From the NCBI RefSeq assembly GCF_014055025.1, contig NZ_CP059571.1, positions 62,001 to 126,000 on the forward strand: DNA of 64,000 nucleotides, written 5' to 3'. Below the pieces are notes generated by a model, which saw only the letters and a program-made list of their open reading frames with translations, searched no databases and had not been told where the DNA came from. Both the position numbers and the translations under genes were made by a program. Numbering within the stretch: position 1 is the stretch's first letter; every line of letters starts with the position of its first letter. The DNA is from Neisseria bacilliformis. GTDB lineage: Bacteria; Pseudomonadota; Gammaproteobacteria; Burkholderiales; Neisseriaceae. Of this stretch, positions 36,123-45,103 are shown piece by piece.

Positions 36123-36491
36123 GGATGCTCCGCCCGCGTGAAGGCGGCGGGGCTTCAGCGGGATTATTTGTAAATGAAAGATAAGGGAGAGGGCGAACCG
36201 GAAGAGTCCATTTCTGGCTGCCTGCGGCACAGGCGGGAAGGTTGTAAACGGGCGGCATTGTAGCACAAGCGGGCGTATCAGGCCGTCTGAAAAGCGTTTG
36301 CGCCGCGCCGAAGCCGCGTTTTGGCTACGCCGAAGCTGCACTTTCAGACGGCCTGATGTGTTGCCCGCAGCCTACACAAGGCCGACATTTTCTGACAAAT
36401 CTTGATAATATTTACCATTCATAGCACAATACGCCCGCCGCGCCGCCTGCGCGGCAACCGTTTCCCGCAACTTTTCCAACAAAGAGAGAGC
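36123..36491. other. Divergent intergenic region
   Basis: A 369-bp gap between divergent genes. It holds one long DUS hairpin (36281-36356) with an inner GCGCCGAAGCCGC/CGCCGAAGCTGC pair. AT-rich sequence at 36385-36425 (GACATTTTCTGACAAATCTT ... TAATATTTACC) may include a promoter for the rightward gene: TTGATA is absent but TGACAA-N10-TAATAT is visible with poor spacing. No gene seen. Confidence 0.5.
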
Positions 36492-37187
36492 ATGATGAAA
36501 AAAACCGCAACCCTGCTGGCCGCCGCACTGGCCGCCGCCCCCTTCGCCGCCGCCGCCGATTTCGGCCACCAGCAGCAGCTCACCATCGGCGGCAAACCCG
36601 CCTATCTGGCCGAAACCTCCGCCCGCGTGCTGGCCAACAAAGACCTCACCGCCCCCGAGCTGGTGGACGACATCACCGACGGCCTGTCCGGCAAAAAAAT
36701 CCCCGGCTACAAAATCATGATTATGGGGCGCACCTACTCCGCCGCCGCCGAAACCAAGCCGCCCAAAGAAGGCCAAAGCCAGTGGCGCGAAAAAGCCTAT
36801 GTGCATCGCGGCGTGAAACTGTTTGTCGGCATCCCCGTGGCCAACGGCAAACCCGACCCCGCCCGCGCCCGCCTAATCAACATCGGCGTGGTGGACGACA
36901 ACGGCGGCAGCGCGCCGCACACCCCCGACGAGAAAATCCGTCCCGTCGGCAAACAGCTCATGAACGAAAAAGCCGTGGTGGAAAAACCCTATCTGAAAAT
37001 CACCGAGCTGGAACTGCCCAACATGAAAAAAGGCGAAACCAGCGGCGGCGGCGTGAAACTCACCGCCGGCGCGGTGATCGACGGCAAAGCGGTGGAAACC
37101 AAGCTCGACAGCACCTTCACCCGCTTCTATACCGCCAAACCCACCAGCAGCGAACCGTTCAAAGCCGACGCCCGCTTCGTGAAATAA
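36492..37187 (+). CDS. Secreted protein of unknown function
   Basis: A 231-residue protein with a clear Sec signal (MMKKTATLLAAALAAAPFAAA, cleavage probably before ADFGHQ). AAGAGAGAG lies just upstream of the first of two adjacent ATGs. The mature protein is Lys/Gly-rich and contains KIMIMGRTYSAAAETKPPKEG and VKLFVGIPVANGKPDPARARLINIGVVDDNGG. It has no cysteines and no membrane helix, so it is likely periplasmic. I do not recognise a family. A DUS hairpin follows. Confidence 0.7.
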   Translation: MMKKTATLLAAALAAAPFAAAADFGHQQQLTIGGKPAYLAETSARVLANKDLTAPELVDDITDGLSGKKIPGYKIMIMGRTYSAAAETKPPKEGQSQWREKAYVHRGVKLFVGIPVANGKPDPARARLINIGVVDDNGGSAPHTPDEKIRPVGKQLMNEKAVVEKPYLKITELELPNMKKGETSGGGVKLTAGAVIDGKAVETKLDSTFTRFYTAKPTSSEPFKADARFVK

Positions 37188-37751
37188 AGCGGCCGCCATC
37201 ACAAAGGCCGTCTGAAAACGTGGAAACACTTTTCAGACGGCCTTTCTCCCATCCCGCCCATGGCAAACCAAACGTAGCGAAGGTAGGGTGTGTGGCGCAA
37301 GCCGCGCACGCGGTCTTTGCCGTGCAGGGATTCTGAAACCGCGTCGCGGCTGCACCGCACATCCTGCAAAATGTTAGAGGCCGTCTGAAAACGCAGTTTC
37401 GGCGAAGCCAAAAAACGTTTTCACGTTTTCAGACGGCCTTTTGACGGGATTTATAGTGAAACAACAAAAAGCCGGCATTACGCCGACAACGTAACAGCGG
37501 TGCATGAGGTAGGGTGTGTCGCCCCGGCGACGCACGCGGTCTTGACTGTGCGGGATACCAAAACCGCGTGCGCGGCTGCACCGCACACCCTGCACAAACA
37601 TCAGAGGCCGTCTGAAAACCTTTTTTCAGACGGCCTTTTGCCCGTTGCAGAGCGTGTTCCCGAGGCGGCGCGTATTCCCCCGCTCCGCAAGGCTGATTGC
37701 CAACAGCCCCCGGGGCGTGTCGGCAATCAACGTTTTGGCGGCTTTTGCGCC
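37188..37751. repeat. Long repeat-filled gap (564 bp)
   Basis: No gene is visible. Contents are DUS hairpin 37203-37245; a GTAGGGTGTG element 37283-37368; DUS hairpin 37377-37440 with an inner TTCGGCGAAGCC stem; a second GTAGGGTGTG element 37510-37590; and DUS hairpin 37603-37638. About 110 bp of unassigned GC-rich sequence remains before the anti-sigma gene stop. Confidence 0.75.
37203..37245. terminator. DUS inverted-repeat terminator
   Basis: AAAGGCCGTCTGAAAACG pairs with CTTTTCAGACGGCCTTT 16 bases after the stop of the secreted-protein gene. Confidence 0.8.
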
Positions 37752-37922
37752 CTAAGGCTCGAATTTCTTCGCCGCCCGTTGGATCAACGCAAGCTGGCGG
37801 GCGTATTCGCGGCAGTGGGGGCAAATCATCAGGTGCAGGCGCAGGGCGAGGCGTTCGCTGCGGGTGAGCGGCCGGTCGGCGCGCTGGGAGATGAGGGCGG
37901 TGATTTGGCGGCATGTTTTCAT
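37752..37922 (-). CDS. Zinc-finger anti-sigma factor of the bufferin operon
   Basis: A 56-residue protein starting MKTCRQITALISQRADRPLTRSERLALRLHLMICPHCREYARQL. The HxxxCxxC triplet (LHLMICPHC) is the ZAS/zf-HC2 zinc-binding motif of redox- or metal-responsive anti-sigma factors. The start overlaps the sigma-factor stop by 4 bp. It has no TM helix, so it is a soluble regulator that should hold the adjacent ECF sigma inactive until zinc or thiols are disturbed. Last gene of the six-gene operon. Confidence 0.82.
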   Translation of the reverse strand: MKTCRQITALISQRADRPLTRSERLALRLHLMICPHCREYARQLALIQRAAKKFEP

Positions 37923-38509
37923 GTCGGCTCCCGATGGTTGAACCATTTGATTTGCAGGCATTGGCGCAGGGCTTCGCGGGCGCGGTGCATCACGGTGTAG
38001 TAGTTGGCGGCGCTGATGCCGCAGTGGCTTTGGATTTCAGGCGCGTCCCAGCCCATGATTTCGCGCAGCATGAAGACGCGGGCGGTGTTTTCGGGCAGGC
38101 GGTAGAGGCAGGCTTGGAATACGGCTTGGAACTGGCGGTTTTCCAAATCCTGTTCGGGGCTGCGCTGGTGGACGGGGATGCCGTCGGCATTCCAATGCCC
38201 GCTTGGGTCAAACCGGGCTTCGTAGAGTTCGTCCAGCTCCATTTCGGCGGGGGTTTCGGCGAACACGCTGCTGTGGCGTTGCTTGTGGCGCAGGTAGTCG
38301 TTGATTTTGTTTTTCAAAATGGCGAACAGCCAGGTTTTGAGCTGGGCACGCCCTTGAAACTGCCCACGGTGGCGCAGGGCGGCGAGCAGGGTTTCTTGGG
38401 CGAGGTCTTCGGCGGTTTCGGCGTTGCCGGTTTGGATGCGGGCAAAGCGCAGCAAGTCGCTTTGCAGCGCCACCAAATCGGCTTCGTCCCATTGCAGGGC
38501 GGCGCTCAC
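37919..38509 (-). CDS. ECF-type RNA polymerase sigma factor
   Basis: A 196-residue sigma-70 family protein with region 2 (LLRFARIQTGNAETAEDLAQETLLAALRHRGQFQGRAQLKTWLFAILKNKINDYLRHKQR) and region 4 (LPENTARVFMLREIMGWDAPEIQSHCGISAANYYTVMHRAREALRQCL). I choose the GTG at 38509 because its GTGA overlaps the stop of the DUF2063 gene, as the other junctions here do. Coupled to its anti-sigma. It probably drives the operon from a site upstream of the DoxX gene. Confidence 0.88.
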   Translation of the reverse strand: MSAALQWDEADLVALQSDLLRFARIQTGNAETAEDLAQETLLAALRHRGQFQGRAQLKTWLFAILKNKINDYLRHKQRHSSVFAETPAEMELDELYEARFDPSGHWNADGIPVHQRSPEQDLENRQFQAVFQACLYRLPENTARVFMLREIMGWDAPEIQSHCGISAANYYTVMHRAREALRQCLQIKWFNHREPT

Positions 38510-39234
38510 GCGCTGCGCTCCGCGGGCAGCAGCACGTCGGCGTCCACCCATTGCTGCCAGCGGCGTTCGATTTCAGGCTGCCATTGGGCGGCTTGTTCGG
38601 ACACGCCGGCGAGGCTTTCGCAGATTTGCGCCTGCGACAGGGGGGACTGGGCGGCGGCTTGCAGCAGGATGCGGTCGATTTCGTCCAGCGGGCTGTGGTA
38701 CACGCTGCCGCCTGCGTCCTGCCACACGGCTACGGCGGTGGGGGCAGCCTGAAAATCGGGTTCGTCGGCGCACACGTTGAACGGGTATTCGGCGATGACG
38801 GCGGCGGGGGACAGCGCGAAGGGGGTGTCTTCGTCCCACTCGAAGGCGGCGTTGGGCGGGGTGGCGGCGGTTTCGGCAACCAATTGGCTGTGCTCGAAGC
38901 GCATCAGCTGCAAGATGTGCTCGGGCAGCCTGAAAGCGGCGCGGCCTTGGCGGCAGAAGGCGAGAAATTCGCCGGGAATGTCTTGGAAATAGGGGCTGTG
39001 GGCGCTGCCTTCGGCAACAAAGGCTTCTTTGGCGTCCGCCCATTGCTCGGGGTCGGCGTAGCGCGCGGCCTGCGGGTAGCAGCGTTGGATGAAGCCGTTG
39101 ATGTTGTTGCGCACCAGGCGGGCATACACGGCGAGGCGTTCGGCATCCAGCGGCGCGGCGGGGTCGGCGCTGCCTTGGCGCACGGCGCGGGCAAGCGTTT
39201 CTTGGAAGGCGGCGGAGGCGTTTTCAGGCTGCAT
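38506..39234 (-). CDS. DUF2063-family bufferin maturation partner (HvfC/BufC type)
   Basis: A 242-residue protein with the DUF2063 N-terminal domain ([50 protein letters not shown]), which partners MNIO enzymes and helps bind the precursor peptide. The C-terminal winged-helix-like part is acidic. Its start overlaps the end of the DUF692 gene by 11 bp. Uptake words of the Kingella type lie inside the gene, one close to the start codon. Confidence 0.88.
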   Translation of the reverse strand: MQPENASAAFQETLARAVRQGSADPAAPLDAERLAVYARLVRNNINGFIQRCYPQAARYADPEQWADAKEAFVAEGSAHSPYFQDIPGEFLAFCRQGRAAFRLPEHILQLMRFEHSQLVAETAATPPNAAFEWDEDTPFALSPAAVIAEYPFNVCADEPDFQAAPTAVAVWQDAGGSVYHSPLDEIDRILLQAAAQSPLSQAQICESLAGVSEQAAQWQPEIERRWQQWVDADVLLPAERSA

Positions 39235-40099
39235 GGGCGTACTCCGTTTTTATGGCGGCGGCGGGTTGCATTGCGGCGGCTTGGATGCCGGCTATGCGGG
39301 CGACTTCGGCTTCCAGCTCGGCAAAGGGCGGGAAGTTGAAATCGCGCTCCAGCAGGGTGGGCGGGATGTGCGCCATGCGGCGGTAGGCGGCGGCGAGCAG
39401 GTCCCACACGTTGTCTTTCACCGGCGCGCCGTGGGTGTCGATGAGGATTTGCGGGTTTTCGTCGTCGTGGCCGGCGATGTGGATGTAGTTCACCCGCGCC
39501 ATATCGACGGTGTTGAGGAAATCGTGCGGCGCGAGCAGCCCGTGGTTCACGCTGTTCACATAGATGTTGTTGATGTCCAGATGGATGCCGCAGTCGGCTT
39601 CCTGCGCCACGGCGTTGAGAAATTCGGCTTCGTTCATTTCCGCCAGCGGACTGTGCAGGTAGTAGGAAGTGTTTTCCACCGAGATGCGGCAGCCGAGAAA
39701 ATCCTGCACTTGGCGGATGCGGCGGGCGGTGTGGCGCACGCTGTCGGCGGTGAAAGGCAGCGGCAGCAGGTCGTAAAGATGCCCGCCGAGGTCTTGGCAG
39801 TAGCTCAGGTGGTCGGAAAAGAAGGTGCAGCCGTAGCGGCGCATCATGTCTTTGATGCCGGCGAGCAGGTCGGTATCCAGCGGGGCTTGCCCGCCCAGCG
39901 AGAGGGACAGCCCGTGCAAGGCCAGCGGCAGGCGTTCGGCGGCTTCGTCGAAGCGTTTGCGCGCCGCGCCGCCCATTTTCAGCCAGTTTTCGGGCGCGGC
40001 TTCGATAAAGGCGATGGGGCTGTTGGCGGGCAGGTTGAGAAAATCGTCTGCCAGGTCGCGGCGGTAGCCGAGTCCGGCGCCGTGTAGTGTTCGGGTCAT
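39224..40099 (-). CDS. DUF692/MNIO iron enzyme (HvfB/BufB type)
   Basis: A 291-residue TIM-barrel enzyme. [76 protein letters not shown] and [10 protein letters not shown] carry the His/Asp/Glu ligands of the multinuclear iron centre. Relatives oxidise cysteines of EGKCG-type precursors to copper-binding heterocycles. The precursor gene lies about 200 bp upstream on the same strand. Length is normal and all expected motifs are present. Confidence 0.92.
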   Translation of the reverse strand: MTRTLHGAGLGYRRDLADDFLNLPANSPIAFIEAAPENWLKMGGAARKRFDEAAERLPLALHGLSLSLGGQAPLDTDLLAGIKDMMRRYGCTFFSDHLSYCQDLGGHLYDLLPLPFTADSVRHTARRIRQVQDFLGCRISVENTSYYLHSPLAEMNEAEFLNAVAQEADCGIHLDINNIYVNSVNHGLLAPHDFLNTVDMARVNYIHIAGHDDENPQILIDTHGAPVKDNVWDLLAAAYRRMAHIPPTLLERDFNFPPFAELEAEVARIAGIQAAAMQPAAAIKTEYAHAA

Positions 40100-40304
40100 G
40101 GCGGTTCCTTATTGTGGTTTTCAGGCTGCCTCTGGGAGCAGGCCGTATGGTTTTTCAGGCTGCCGTTTCGCGGAAAACGGCGCGGCGGCACGGTTTTCCG
40201 CCAAACGGCGGCAGGGCGGAGGTTTGCCCTTGCGGGGGTTTTCAGGCTGCCCGAGGCAGTTGGCAGAGGCAGCCTGAAAACGGGGTCGGCTTATGCCTGC
40301 GGGC
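40100..40304. repeat. Cluster of Kingella-type uptake words between precursor and enzyme genes
   Basis: Four GGCAGCCTGAA words lie in about 165 bp (near 40119, 40155, 40239 and 40266), in mixed orientation, inside the operon. Paired copies could form a partial terminator that makes more precursor than enzyme transcript. No gene seen. Confidence 0.6.
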
Positions 40305-40589
40305 TTAGTGCGAACCGCATTTGCCTTCGCCGCATTTGCCTTCGGCAGCTTTGGTGGCAGGCGCTTTGCTGCCGCATTTGCCTTCGCCGCACTTGCCTTC
40401 GGCAGCTTTGGACGACGCGCCGCATTTGCCCTCGCCGCATTTGCCTTCAGCGGCTTTGGTTTTGGCTTTGGCTTTCATGGTTTTGTTCACGGCAGGCGCG
40501 TCTTGTTTCGCGGCGGGAGCGGCAACGGCCTGAGTGCCCAAAGTCAGCGCCAAAGCGCCGGCCAATGCGATTGCGGAAGATTTTTTCAT
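40305..40589 (-). CDS. Bufferin/HvfA-type precursor peptide with three EGKCGEGKCG repeats
   Basis: A 94-residue precursor starting at MKKSSAIALAGALALTLGTQ with a Sec signal ending about AVAA. The mature part is Lys/Ala-rich and holds three copies of EGKCGEGKCG, six cysteines in all, spaced by AxxK-type linkers. In characterised relatives the DUF692/DUF2063 pair converts these cysteines to modified, copper-chelating groups. The residues MEYTI upstream are not needed for the start; GGAGTACACC lies just before the preferred ATG. Small GC-rich frames on the other strand are shadows of the repeat. Confidence 0.92.
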   Translation of the reverse strand: MKKSSAIALAGALALTLGTQAVAAPAAKQDAPAVNKTMKAKAKTKAAEGKCGEGKCGASSKAAEGKCGEGKCGSKAPATKAAEGKCGEGKCGSH

Positions 40590-40664
40590 AATGGTGTACT
40601 CCAATAAAAAGATTAAAAAATGAAGCCTGAAAACGCCCGGCTTCGTCGGCGTTAAAAAATCGGT

Positions 40665-41120
40665 TTATTTGCCGCTGCGGTAGCGTTTCCACAGATAGTC
40701 CAGCGACAGCGCGCCCGCGCCCTGCCCCAGCAGCGGCAGCAGCATCACGATGTACATCAGCGACAGCTTGTAGCCGCCCTGCCCGATATTGTAGCCGTTG
40801 CCCGCGTGGACGGCATACCACGCCACGGCGGTCAGCACCATCAGCGCGAAAGCGGAAAAGCGGGTGAACAGCCCCAACAGCAGCAGCACGGGAAACAGCA
40901 GCTCGCTACCCATTGCCGCGTACCAGTTTGCATCGGGCGAAAACAGCGAAAAGGGAAAGGGGAACTGGTCTTGGATTTCGGCGAACCAGTTTTCGCCGTT
41001 CCATTTGGTCAGGCCGGATTCGAAGAATTCATACGCCAGCAGGAGACGCAGTCCGAGCTGGCCGACGGCTTCGCCGATGAGCGGACAAAACTTTTCAAGC
41101 TGTTTTTTAGTGCAGTGCAT
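40665..41120 (-). CDS. DoxX-family membrane protein of bufferin operon (HvfX type)
   Basis: A 151-residue protein with four TM helices of the DoxX family (AVGQLGLRLLLAYEFFESGLTKW; LLFPVLLLLGLFTRFSAFALMVLTAVAWYAVH; LSLMYIVMLLPLLGQGAGALSLDYLW). First gene of the leftward operon DoxX, precursor, DUF692, DUF2063, sigma, anti-sigma. AGGAAGTTATC precedes the start. Its role in bufferin systems is not settled; a quinone-linked or metal-related membrane function has been suggested for the family. Confidence 0.85.
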   Translation of the reverse strand: MHCTKKQLEKFCPLIGEAVGQLGLRLLLAYEFFESGLTKWNGENWFAEIQDQFPFPFSLFSPDANWYAAMGSELLFPVLLLLGLFTRFSAFALMVLTAVAWYAVHAGNGYNIGQGGYKLSLMYIVMLLPLLGQGAGALSLDYLWKRYRSGK

Positions 41121-41171
41121 GATAACTTCCTTTCTGTTGTTTCGTTGTTTGTGTTTCCTTATGCAGCGTTG

Positions 41172-41198
41172 GACGGCAGCTTGACAAGGTTTCTTACA
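41172..41198 (-). promoter_or_regulatory. Candidate ECF-sigma promoter of the bufferin operon
   Basis: On the minus strand TGTAAG (41198-41193) and CGTC (41175-41172) are separated by 17 bases, about 50 bases upstream of the DoxX-gene start. TGTAA-type -35 with CGTC -10 is common for ECF promoters. The assignment to the operon's own sigma factor is inference. Confidence 0.4.
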
Positions 41199-41273
41199 GG
41201 GAAGAATAAAAAAATATTTTGTGTGTTGTTTTTAAATGAGAAAAAATTTTCAAGCTACCTGAAAGACAACAAA

Positions 41274-41307
41274 TAGGCAGCCTGAAAAACGATTTTCAGG
41301 CTGCCTA
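41274..41307. terminator. Kingella-type uptake-word hairpin
   Basis: TAGGCAGCCTGAAAA and TTTTCAGGCTGCCTA form a near-perfect stem with a 4-base loop. Lies between the bufferin operon promoter and mnmG. Confidence 0.75.
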
Positions 41308-41309
41308 TC

Positions 41310-41455
41310 GGTTGTGTGGTTGGGATTTGTCCGGCGCACTTTGCCCCTGATAGCTTGCGGTTTCGCGCAGGGTTTCGGGTTTGATGATGCCGTGCAGTTG
41401 GGCTGATGTGATGGCGGCGCAGCAGGCGGACAGGGTGGTTTCTTGATCAGCATGA
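41310..41455 (-). other. Possible gene remnant between two hairpins
   Basis: One minus-strand frame without a start reads CHADQETTLSACCAAITSAQ and continues LHGIIKPETLRETASYQGQSAPDKSQPHNR to a stop inside the hairpin at 41306. Its composition is protein-like, unlike neighbouring shadows, but it begins at the uptake-word hairpin and has no start codon. It may be the tail of a lost gene. Family unknown. Confidence 0.25.
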
Positions 41456-41501
41456 CAAAGGCAGCCTGAAAACGGTTTACACGCTTTTCAGGCTGCCTTT
41501 G
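41456..41501. terminator. Kingella-type uptake-word hairpin after mnmG
   Basis: CAAAGGCAGCCTGAAAA pairs with TTTTCAGGCTGCCTTTG, 4 bases past the mnmG stop codon. Confidence 0.82.
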
Positions 41502-41505
41502 TCGT

Positions 41506-43401
41506 TTACTTCGCCCCTTTAAACCCGCGCTTCAAATGCACCATCAACAGCGCGACCGCAGCGGGGGTTACCCCCGAAATGCGGCTCGCCTGTCCCACGG
41601 TTTCGGGCTTGTGGGCGTTGAGTTTCTGCTGCACTTCGGCGGACAAACCTTTCACTTTGGCGTAGTCGATTTCGGCGGGCAGGCGCAGGGTTTCGATGTC
41701 GCGGCGGCTGTTGATTTCTTCCTGCTGGCGGTCGATGTAGCCTTGGTATTTGACTTGGATTTCCACCTGTTCCGCCACGTTTTCAGGCAGCGTGGCGAGC
41801 GGTGCGGCGTCGGGCAGGGTCATCAGGGCGGCGTAGTCGAGATTGGGGCGGCGCAGCAGGTCGTGCAGGTTGGCTTCGCGGCTGAGTTTTTGCCCGAATA
41901 CGCGCATTTGTTCGGACTCGGACAGCTTTTGCGGCGTGTACCAAGTGGTTTTGAGCCGATGGATTTCGCGCTCGACGGCTTCGCGTTTTTCGTTGAACGC
42001 GCGCCATTGCGCGTCGCCGATTAAGCCGATTTTGCGGCCGTCTTCGGTGAGCCGCATATCGGCGTTGTCTTCGCGCAGCTGCAATCGGTATTCGGCGCGG
42101 CTGGTAAACATGCGGTAAGGCTCGTTCACGCCTTTGGTAATCAAATCATCGACTAACACGCCGAGATACGCCTGTTCGCGGCGCAGAATCAGCGGCTCTT
42201 GGTTTCGCACATACTGTACGGCGTTTGCGCCCGCGAGCAAGCCTTGCGCGGCGGCTTCTTCGTAGCCTGTTGTACCGTTGATTTGTCCGGCGAAGAATAA
42301 GCCGTTAATCGTTTTGGTTTCCAGGCTGGCTTTGAGGTTGCGCGGGTCGAAGTAGTCGTATTCGATGGCGTAGCCGGGGCGCAGGATATGGGCGTTTTCC
42401 AGGCCTTTCATGCTGCGCACGAGCGCGATTTGGATATCGAACGGCAGGCTGGTGGAGATACCGTTGGGGTAGCATTCGTTGGTGGTTAAGCCTTCGGGTT
42501 CGAGGAAAATCTGGTGGCTGTCTTTGTCGGCGAAGCGGTTGATTTTGTCTTCGATAGACGGGCAGTAGCGCGGGCCGACGCCTTCGATTTTGCCGGTAAA
42601 CATCGGGCTGCGGTCGAAGCCTGTGCGGATGATGTCGTGGGTTTGCGTGTTGGTGTGGGTAATCCAGCACGACACTTGGCGCGGGTGCATCGCCGCGTTG
42701 CCGCGCACGGACATCACGGGTATCGGCGTGTCGCCGGGCTGCTCTTCCAGCACGGAAAAATCAATCGTGCGCCCGTCGATGCGCGGCGGCGTGCCGGTTT
42801 TCAGACGACCTTGCGGCAGGTTCAGCTCTTTCAGGCAGCCTGAAAGCGACTGTGCGGCAGGGTCGCCTGCGCGGCCGCCAGAATAGTTTTCCAAACCGAT
42901 GTGGATTTTGCCCGCCAAAAATGTGCCGGCGGTGAGCACCACGGCGCGGGCTTTGAACACGACATTCATCGCGGTTTTCACGCCCGATACGCGCTCGCCG
43001 TCAAGCAGGATGTCGTCCACCGCCTGCTGGAACAAGTCCAAATTGGGCTGGTTTTCCAGCATTTCGCGGATGGCGGCTTTATAGAGAATGCGGTCGGCCT
43101 GCGCTCGGGTGGCGCGTACCGCCGCGCCTTTGCTGGCGTTTAAGCGGCGGAACTGGATGCCCGACAGATCGGTCGCCAAGGCCATCGCGCCGCCGAGCGC
43201 ATCAACTTCGCGCACCAGATGCCCTTTGCCGATGCCGCCGATAGACGGGTTGCAGGACATCTGCCCGAGGGTTTCGATGTTGTGGGTGAGCAGCAGCGTG
43301 TCCGCGCCCATGCGTGCGGCGGCGAGTGCGGCTTCCGTGCCGGCGTGTCCGCCGCCGACGATGATGATGTCGTAGGTGTGGGGGTAGGTGATGGTGGTCA
43401 T
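41506..43401 (-). CDS. mnmG: tRNA uridine-5-carboxymethylaminomethyl synthesis enzyme MnmG (GidA)
   Basis: A 631-residue FAD protein that, with MnmE, installs cmnm5 at U34 of tRNAs. The FAD motif is [58 protein letters not shown] carries one conserved cysteine, and the C-terminal region ...[68 protein letters not shown] is the MnmE/tRNA-binding tail. Full length. Uptake words of both Kingella and GTCGTCTGAA types lie inside near residues 187-200. Confidence 0.98.
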   Translation of the reverse strand: MTTITYPHTYDIIIVGGGHAGTEAALAAARMGADTLLLTHNIETLGQMSCNPSIGGIGKGHLVREVDALGGAMALATDLSGIQFRRLNASKGAAVRATRAQADRILYKAAIREMLENQPNLDLFQQAVDDILLDGERVSGVKTAMNVVFKARAVVLTAGTFLAGKIHIGLENYSGGRAGDPAAQSLSGCLKELNLPQGRLKTGTPPRIDGRTIDFSVLEEQPGDTPIPVMSVRGNAAMHPRQVSCWITHTNTQTHDIIRTGFDRSPMFTGKIEGVGPRYCPSIEDKINRFADKDSHQIFLEPEGLTTNECYPNGISTSLPFDIQIALVRSMKGLENAHILRPGYAIEYDYFDPRNLKASLETKTINGLFFAGQINGTTGYEEAAAQGLLAGANAVQYVRNQEPLILRREQAYLGVLVDDLITKGVNEPYRMFTSRAEYRLQLREDNADMRLTEDGRKIGLIGDAQWRAFNEKREAVEREIHRLKTTWYTPQKLSESEQMRVFGQKLSREANLHDLLRRPNLDYAALMTLPDAAPLATLPENVAEQVEIQVKYQGYIDRQQEEINSRRDIETLRLPAEIDYAKVKGLSAEVQQKLNAHKPETVGQASRISGVTPAAVALLMVHLKRGFKGAK

Positions 43402-43519
43402 TTGTGTGTGTCTTTCGGGTTTTAGGGTTTCAGACGGCCTGAAACCTTTGCAAACTATCCCCTTCCGTCATCCCCGCGTAGGCGGGGACGGCCTCAACGC
43501 GTTTTGAGGCCGTCTGAAA

Positions 43520-43560
43520 ACCGTTTCCGAAAGCGCAGCTTCGGCGCAGCCGGAAACGGT
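43520..43560. repeat. Inverted repeat between mnmG and the HAD gene
   Basis: ACCGTTTCCG and CGGAAACGGT flank an inner GCAGCTTCGGCGCAGC stem, preceded by a DUS (43506-43518) and a dRS3-like GCGTAGGCGGGGAC block at about 43476-43490. It could terminate the leftward HAD gene. Confidence 0.55.
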
Positions 43561-43603
43561 TTGGCGGGCAAGGCGCGGATTGTACGCGCTTTCGCCGCTC
43601 GCT

Positions 43604-44254
43604 TTAAGCGGGCACGGCCTCCGCCGCCCACGCCGCCAATTCGGCCATGTCGCGTGCGGCGCAGTCGGCCACGGGCAGCTGGTGTGCGTGTGCGCCGAAC
43701 CACACGGTGCGCATCCCCAGCCGTTTCGCGGCGGCGAGGTTGGCGGCGGAGTCGTCCACCATAATGCAGCATTCGGGCGGCGCGTCCAGCGCGGCGCAGG
43801 CGGCCATGTAGGCATCGGGGTCGGGCTTGCAGGCGTAGGCGCAGTCGTCGGTGCCCAACAGTGAGACGAAGCATTCCGACAGGCCGAGCGCGGATACGAG
43901 TTCGCGCACATAAAACGAGGGCGCGTTCGACAACACCGCCTTGCGCCCGCGCAAACCGCCCACCGCCTCTGCCGCGCCGGTTTCGCCGCAAAGGCGGGCG
44001 AGAATGCCGTCCATCGGGTGCGCAAAACGCAGAAAGTCCGCCAAATCGGCCTGCGGGTGGTGCAGGCGCAGGCCGGCGAGGGTTGCGCCGTGTTCGTGCC
44101 ACCACTGGCGGCGCAGGCGGTCGGCTTCGCTTGCGGACAGGCACAGATTGGCTGCGAGCCATTCGGTCATGCGGCGGTTGATAAGCTGGAAAATGCCCGC
44201 CTCGGCGCGGTGCAGCGTGTTGTCGAGGTCGAACAGCCAGACGGTTTGGGACAT
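43604..44254 (-). CDS. HAD-superfamily pyrimidine 5'-nucleotidase-like phosphatase
   Basis: A 216-residue hydrolase. Motif I is WLFDLDNTLH (Asp9, Asp11), with SNAPSFYVRELVSALGL as motif II and CCIMVDDSAANLAAAKRLGMRTV as motif IV. The cap after motif I (AEAGIFQLINRRMTEWLA) places it with the SDT1/PhoE-type pyrimidine nucleotidases annotated in betaproteobacteria. Substrate unproven. Monocistronic and divergent from rsmG. Confidence 0.85.
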   Translation of the reverse strand: MSQTVWLFDLDNTLHRAEAGIFQLINRRMTEWLAANLCLSASEADRLRRQWWHEHGATLAGLRLHHPQADLADFLRFAHPMDGILARLCGETGAAEAVGGLRGRKAVLSNAPSFYVRELVSALGLSECFVSLLGTDDCAYACKPDPDAYMAACAALDAPPECCIMVDDSAANLAAAKRLGMRTVWFGAHAHQLPVADCAARDMAELAAWAAEAVPA

Positions 44255-44437
44255 GTTTTCAGGGCGGTTTGCAAAAGGCGCGATTATAAACGGCAGGCCG
44301 TCTGAAAACCGCTTTTAGCTGCGCCGAAGCTGCGCTTTCAGAAACGTCATCTCCGCGTAGGCGGGGACGGCCTCAAAGCACCGCTTCCCGCCCGCGTGTT
44401 AATATCGCGCGTTTTCCCGAACCACCGAAAAACCCCT

Positions 44438-45070
44438 ATGGACGCACAACAGCAACTGCAATCCGGCATCGCCGCCATGGGCCTGGCCGTCGCGCCCGAG
44501 CGGCAGGCACTGCTGCTCGAATACCTCGCCCTGCTGGAAAAATGGAACGCCGCCTTCAACCTCACCGCCCTGCGCGACCGCGCCAAAATGGTCAGCCACC
44601 ACCTGCTCGACAGCCTCACCCTGCTGCCCTACCTCGACGGCGCGGCCACGCTGATCGACGTCGGCTCGGGCGGCGGCATGCCCGGCATCCCCGCCGCCGT
44701 CTGCCGCCCCGACCTGGCCGTAACCCTGTGCGACGCGAACACGAAAAAAACCGCCTTTCTGCAACAGGCGGCCATCGAACTGGGGCTGGACAACGTGTCC
44801 GTCGCCGCCGGCCGCGTGGAAAAACTGGCGGGCAAACAGGCCGACATCGTCAGCAGCCGCGCCTTCGCCGAGCTGGCCGACTTCGTCTCCATCACCCGCA
44901 GCCTGCCCGCAGCGGGCGGCCGCTGGGCGGCGATGAAAGGCGTGTACCCGCACGCGGAAATCGCGCGTCTGCCGCAATGGGCGCGGGTGGTGTCGGTGGA
45001 CAAACTCACCGTGCCGGGTTTGGACGCGGAACGGCATATGGTGCTGCTGCAAACCGCGCCGAATCCGTAA
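44438..45070 (+). CDS. rsmG: 16S rRNA (guanine527-N7)-methyltransferase RsmG
   Basis: A 210-residue SAM methyltransferase (GidB). The start is MDAQQQLQSGIAAMGL, 14 residues inside the longest frame. LLEYLALLEKWNAAFNLTALRDRAKMVSHHLLDSLTLLPYL is the conserved N-terminal half, LIDVGSGGGMPGIPAAVCRPD binds SAM, and SSRAFAELADFV with RWAAMKG follows. Loss of the enzyme gives low-level streptomycin resistance in other bacteria. In many genomes it sits beside mnmG; here one HAD gene lies between. Confidence 0.96.
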   Translation: MDAQQQLQSGIAAMGLAVAPERQALLLEYLALLEKWNAAFNLTALRDRAKMVSHHLLDSLTLLPYLDGAATLIDVGSGGGMPGIPAAVCRPDLAVTLCDANTKKTAFLQQAAIELGLDNVSVAAGRVEKLAGKQADIVSSRAFAELADFVSITRSLPAAGGRWAAMKGVYPHAEIARLPQWARVVSVDKLTVPGLDAERHMVLLQTAPNP

Positions 45071-45103
45071 TGCCCCGCGCGGATTTTGGCAAACGGCTTA
45101 ACA

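Noticed and set aside
36123-36491. Mg2+ riboswitch upstream of mgtE
   Set aside because: I looked for a structured leader, but the only strong hairpin is a DUS pair, and there is no recognisable M-box core.
41250-41453. 67-residue minus-strand gene
   Set aside because: It is Pro/Lys-rich and low in complexity, crosses an uptake-word hairpin and lacks a ribosome site. Another frame of the same stretch looks more like a gene remnant.
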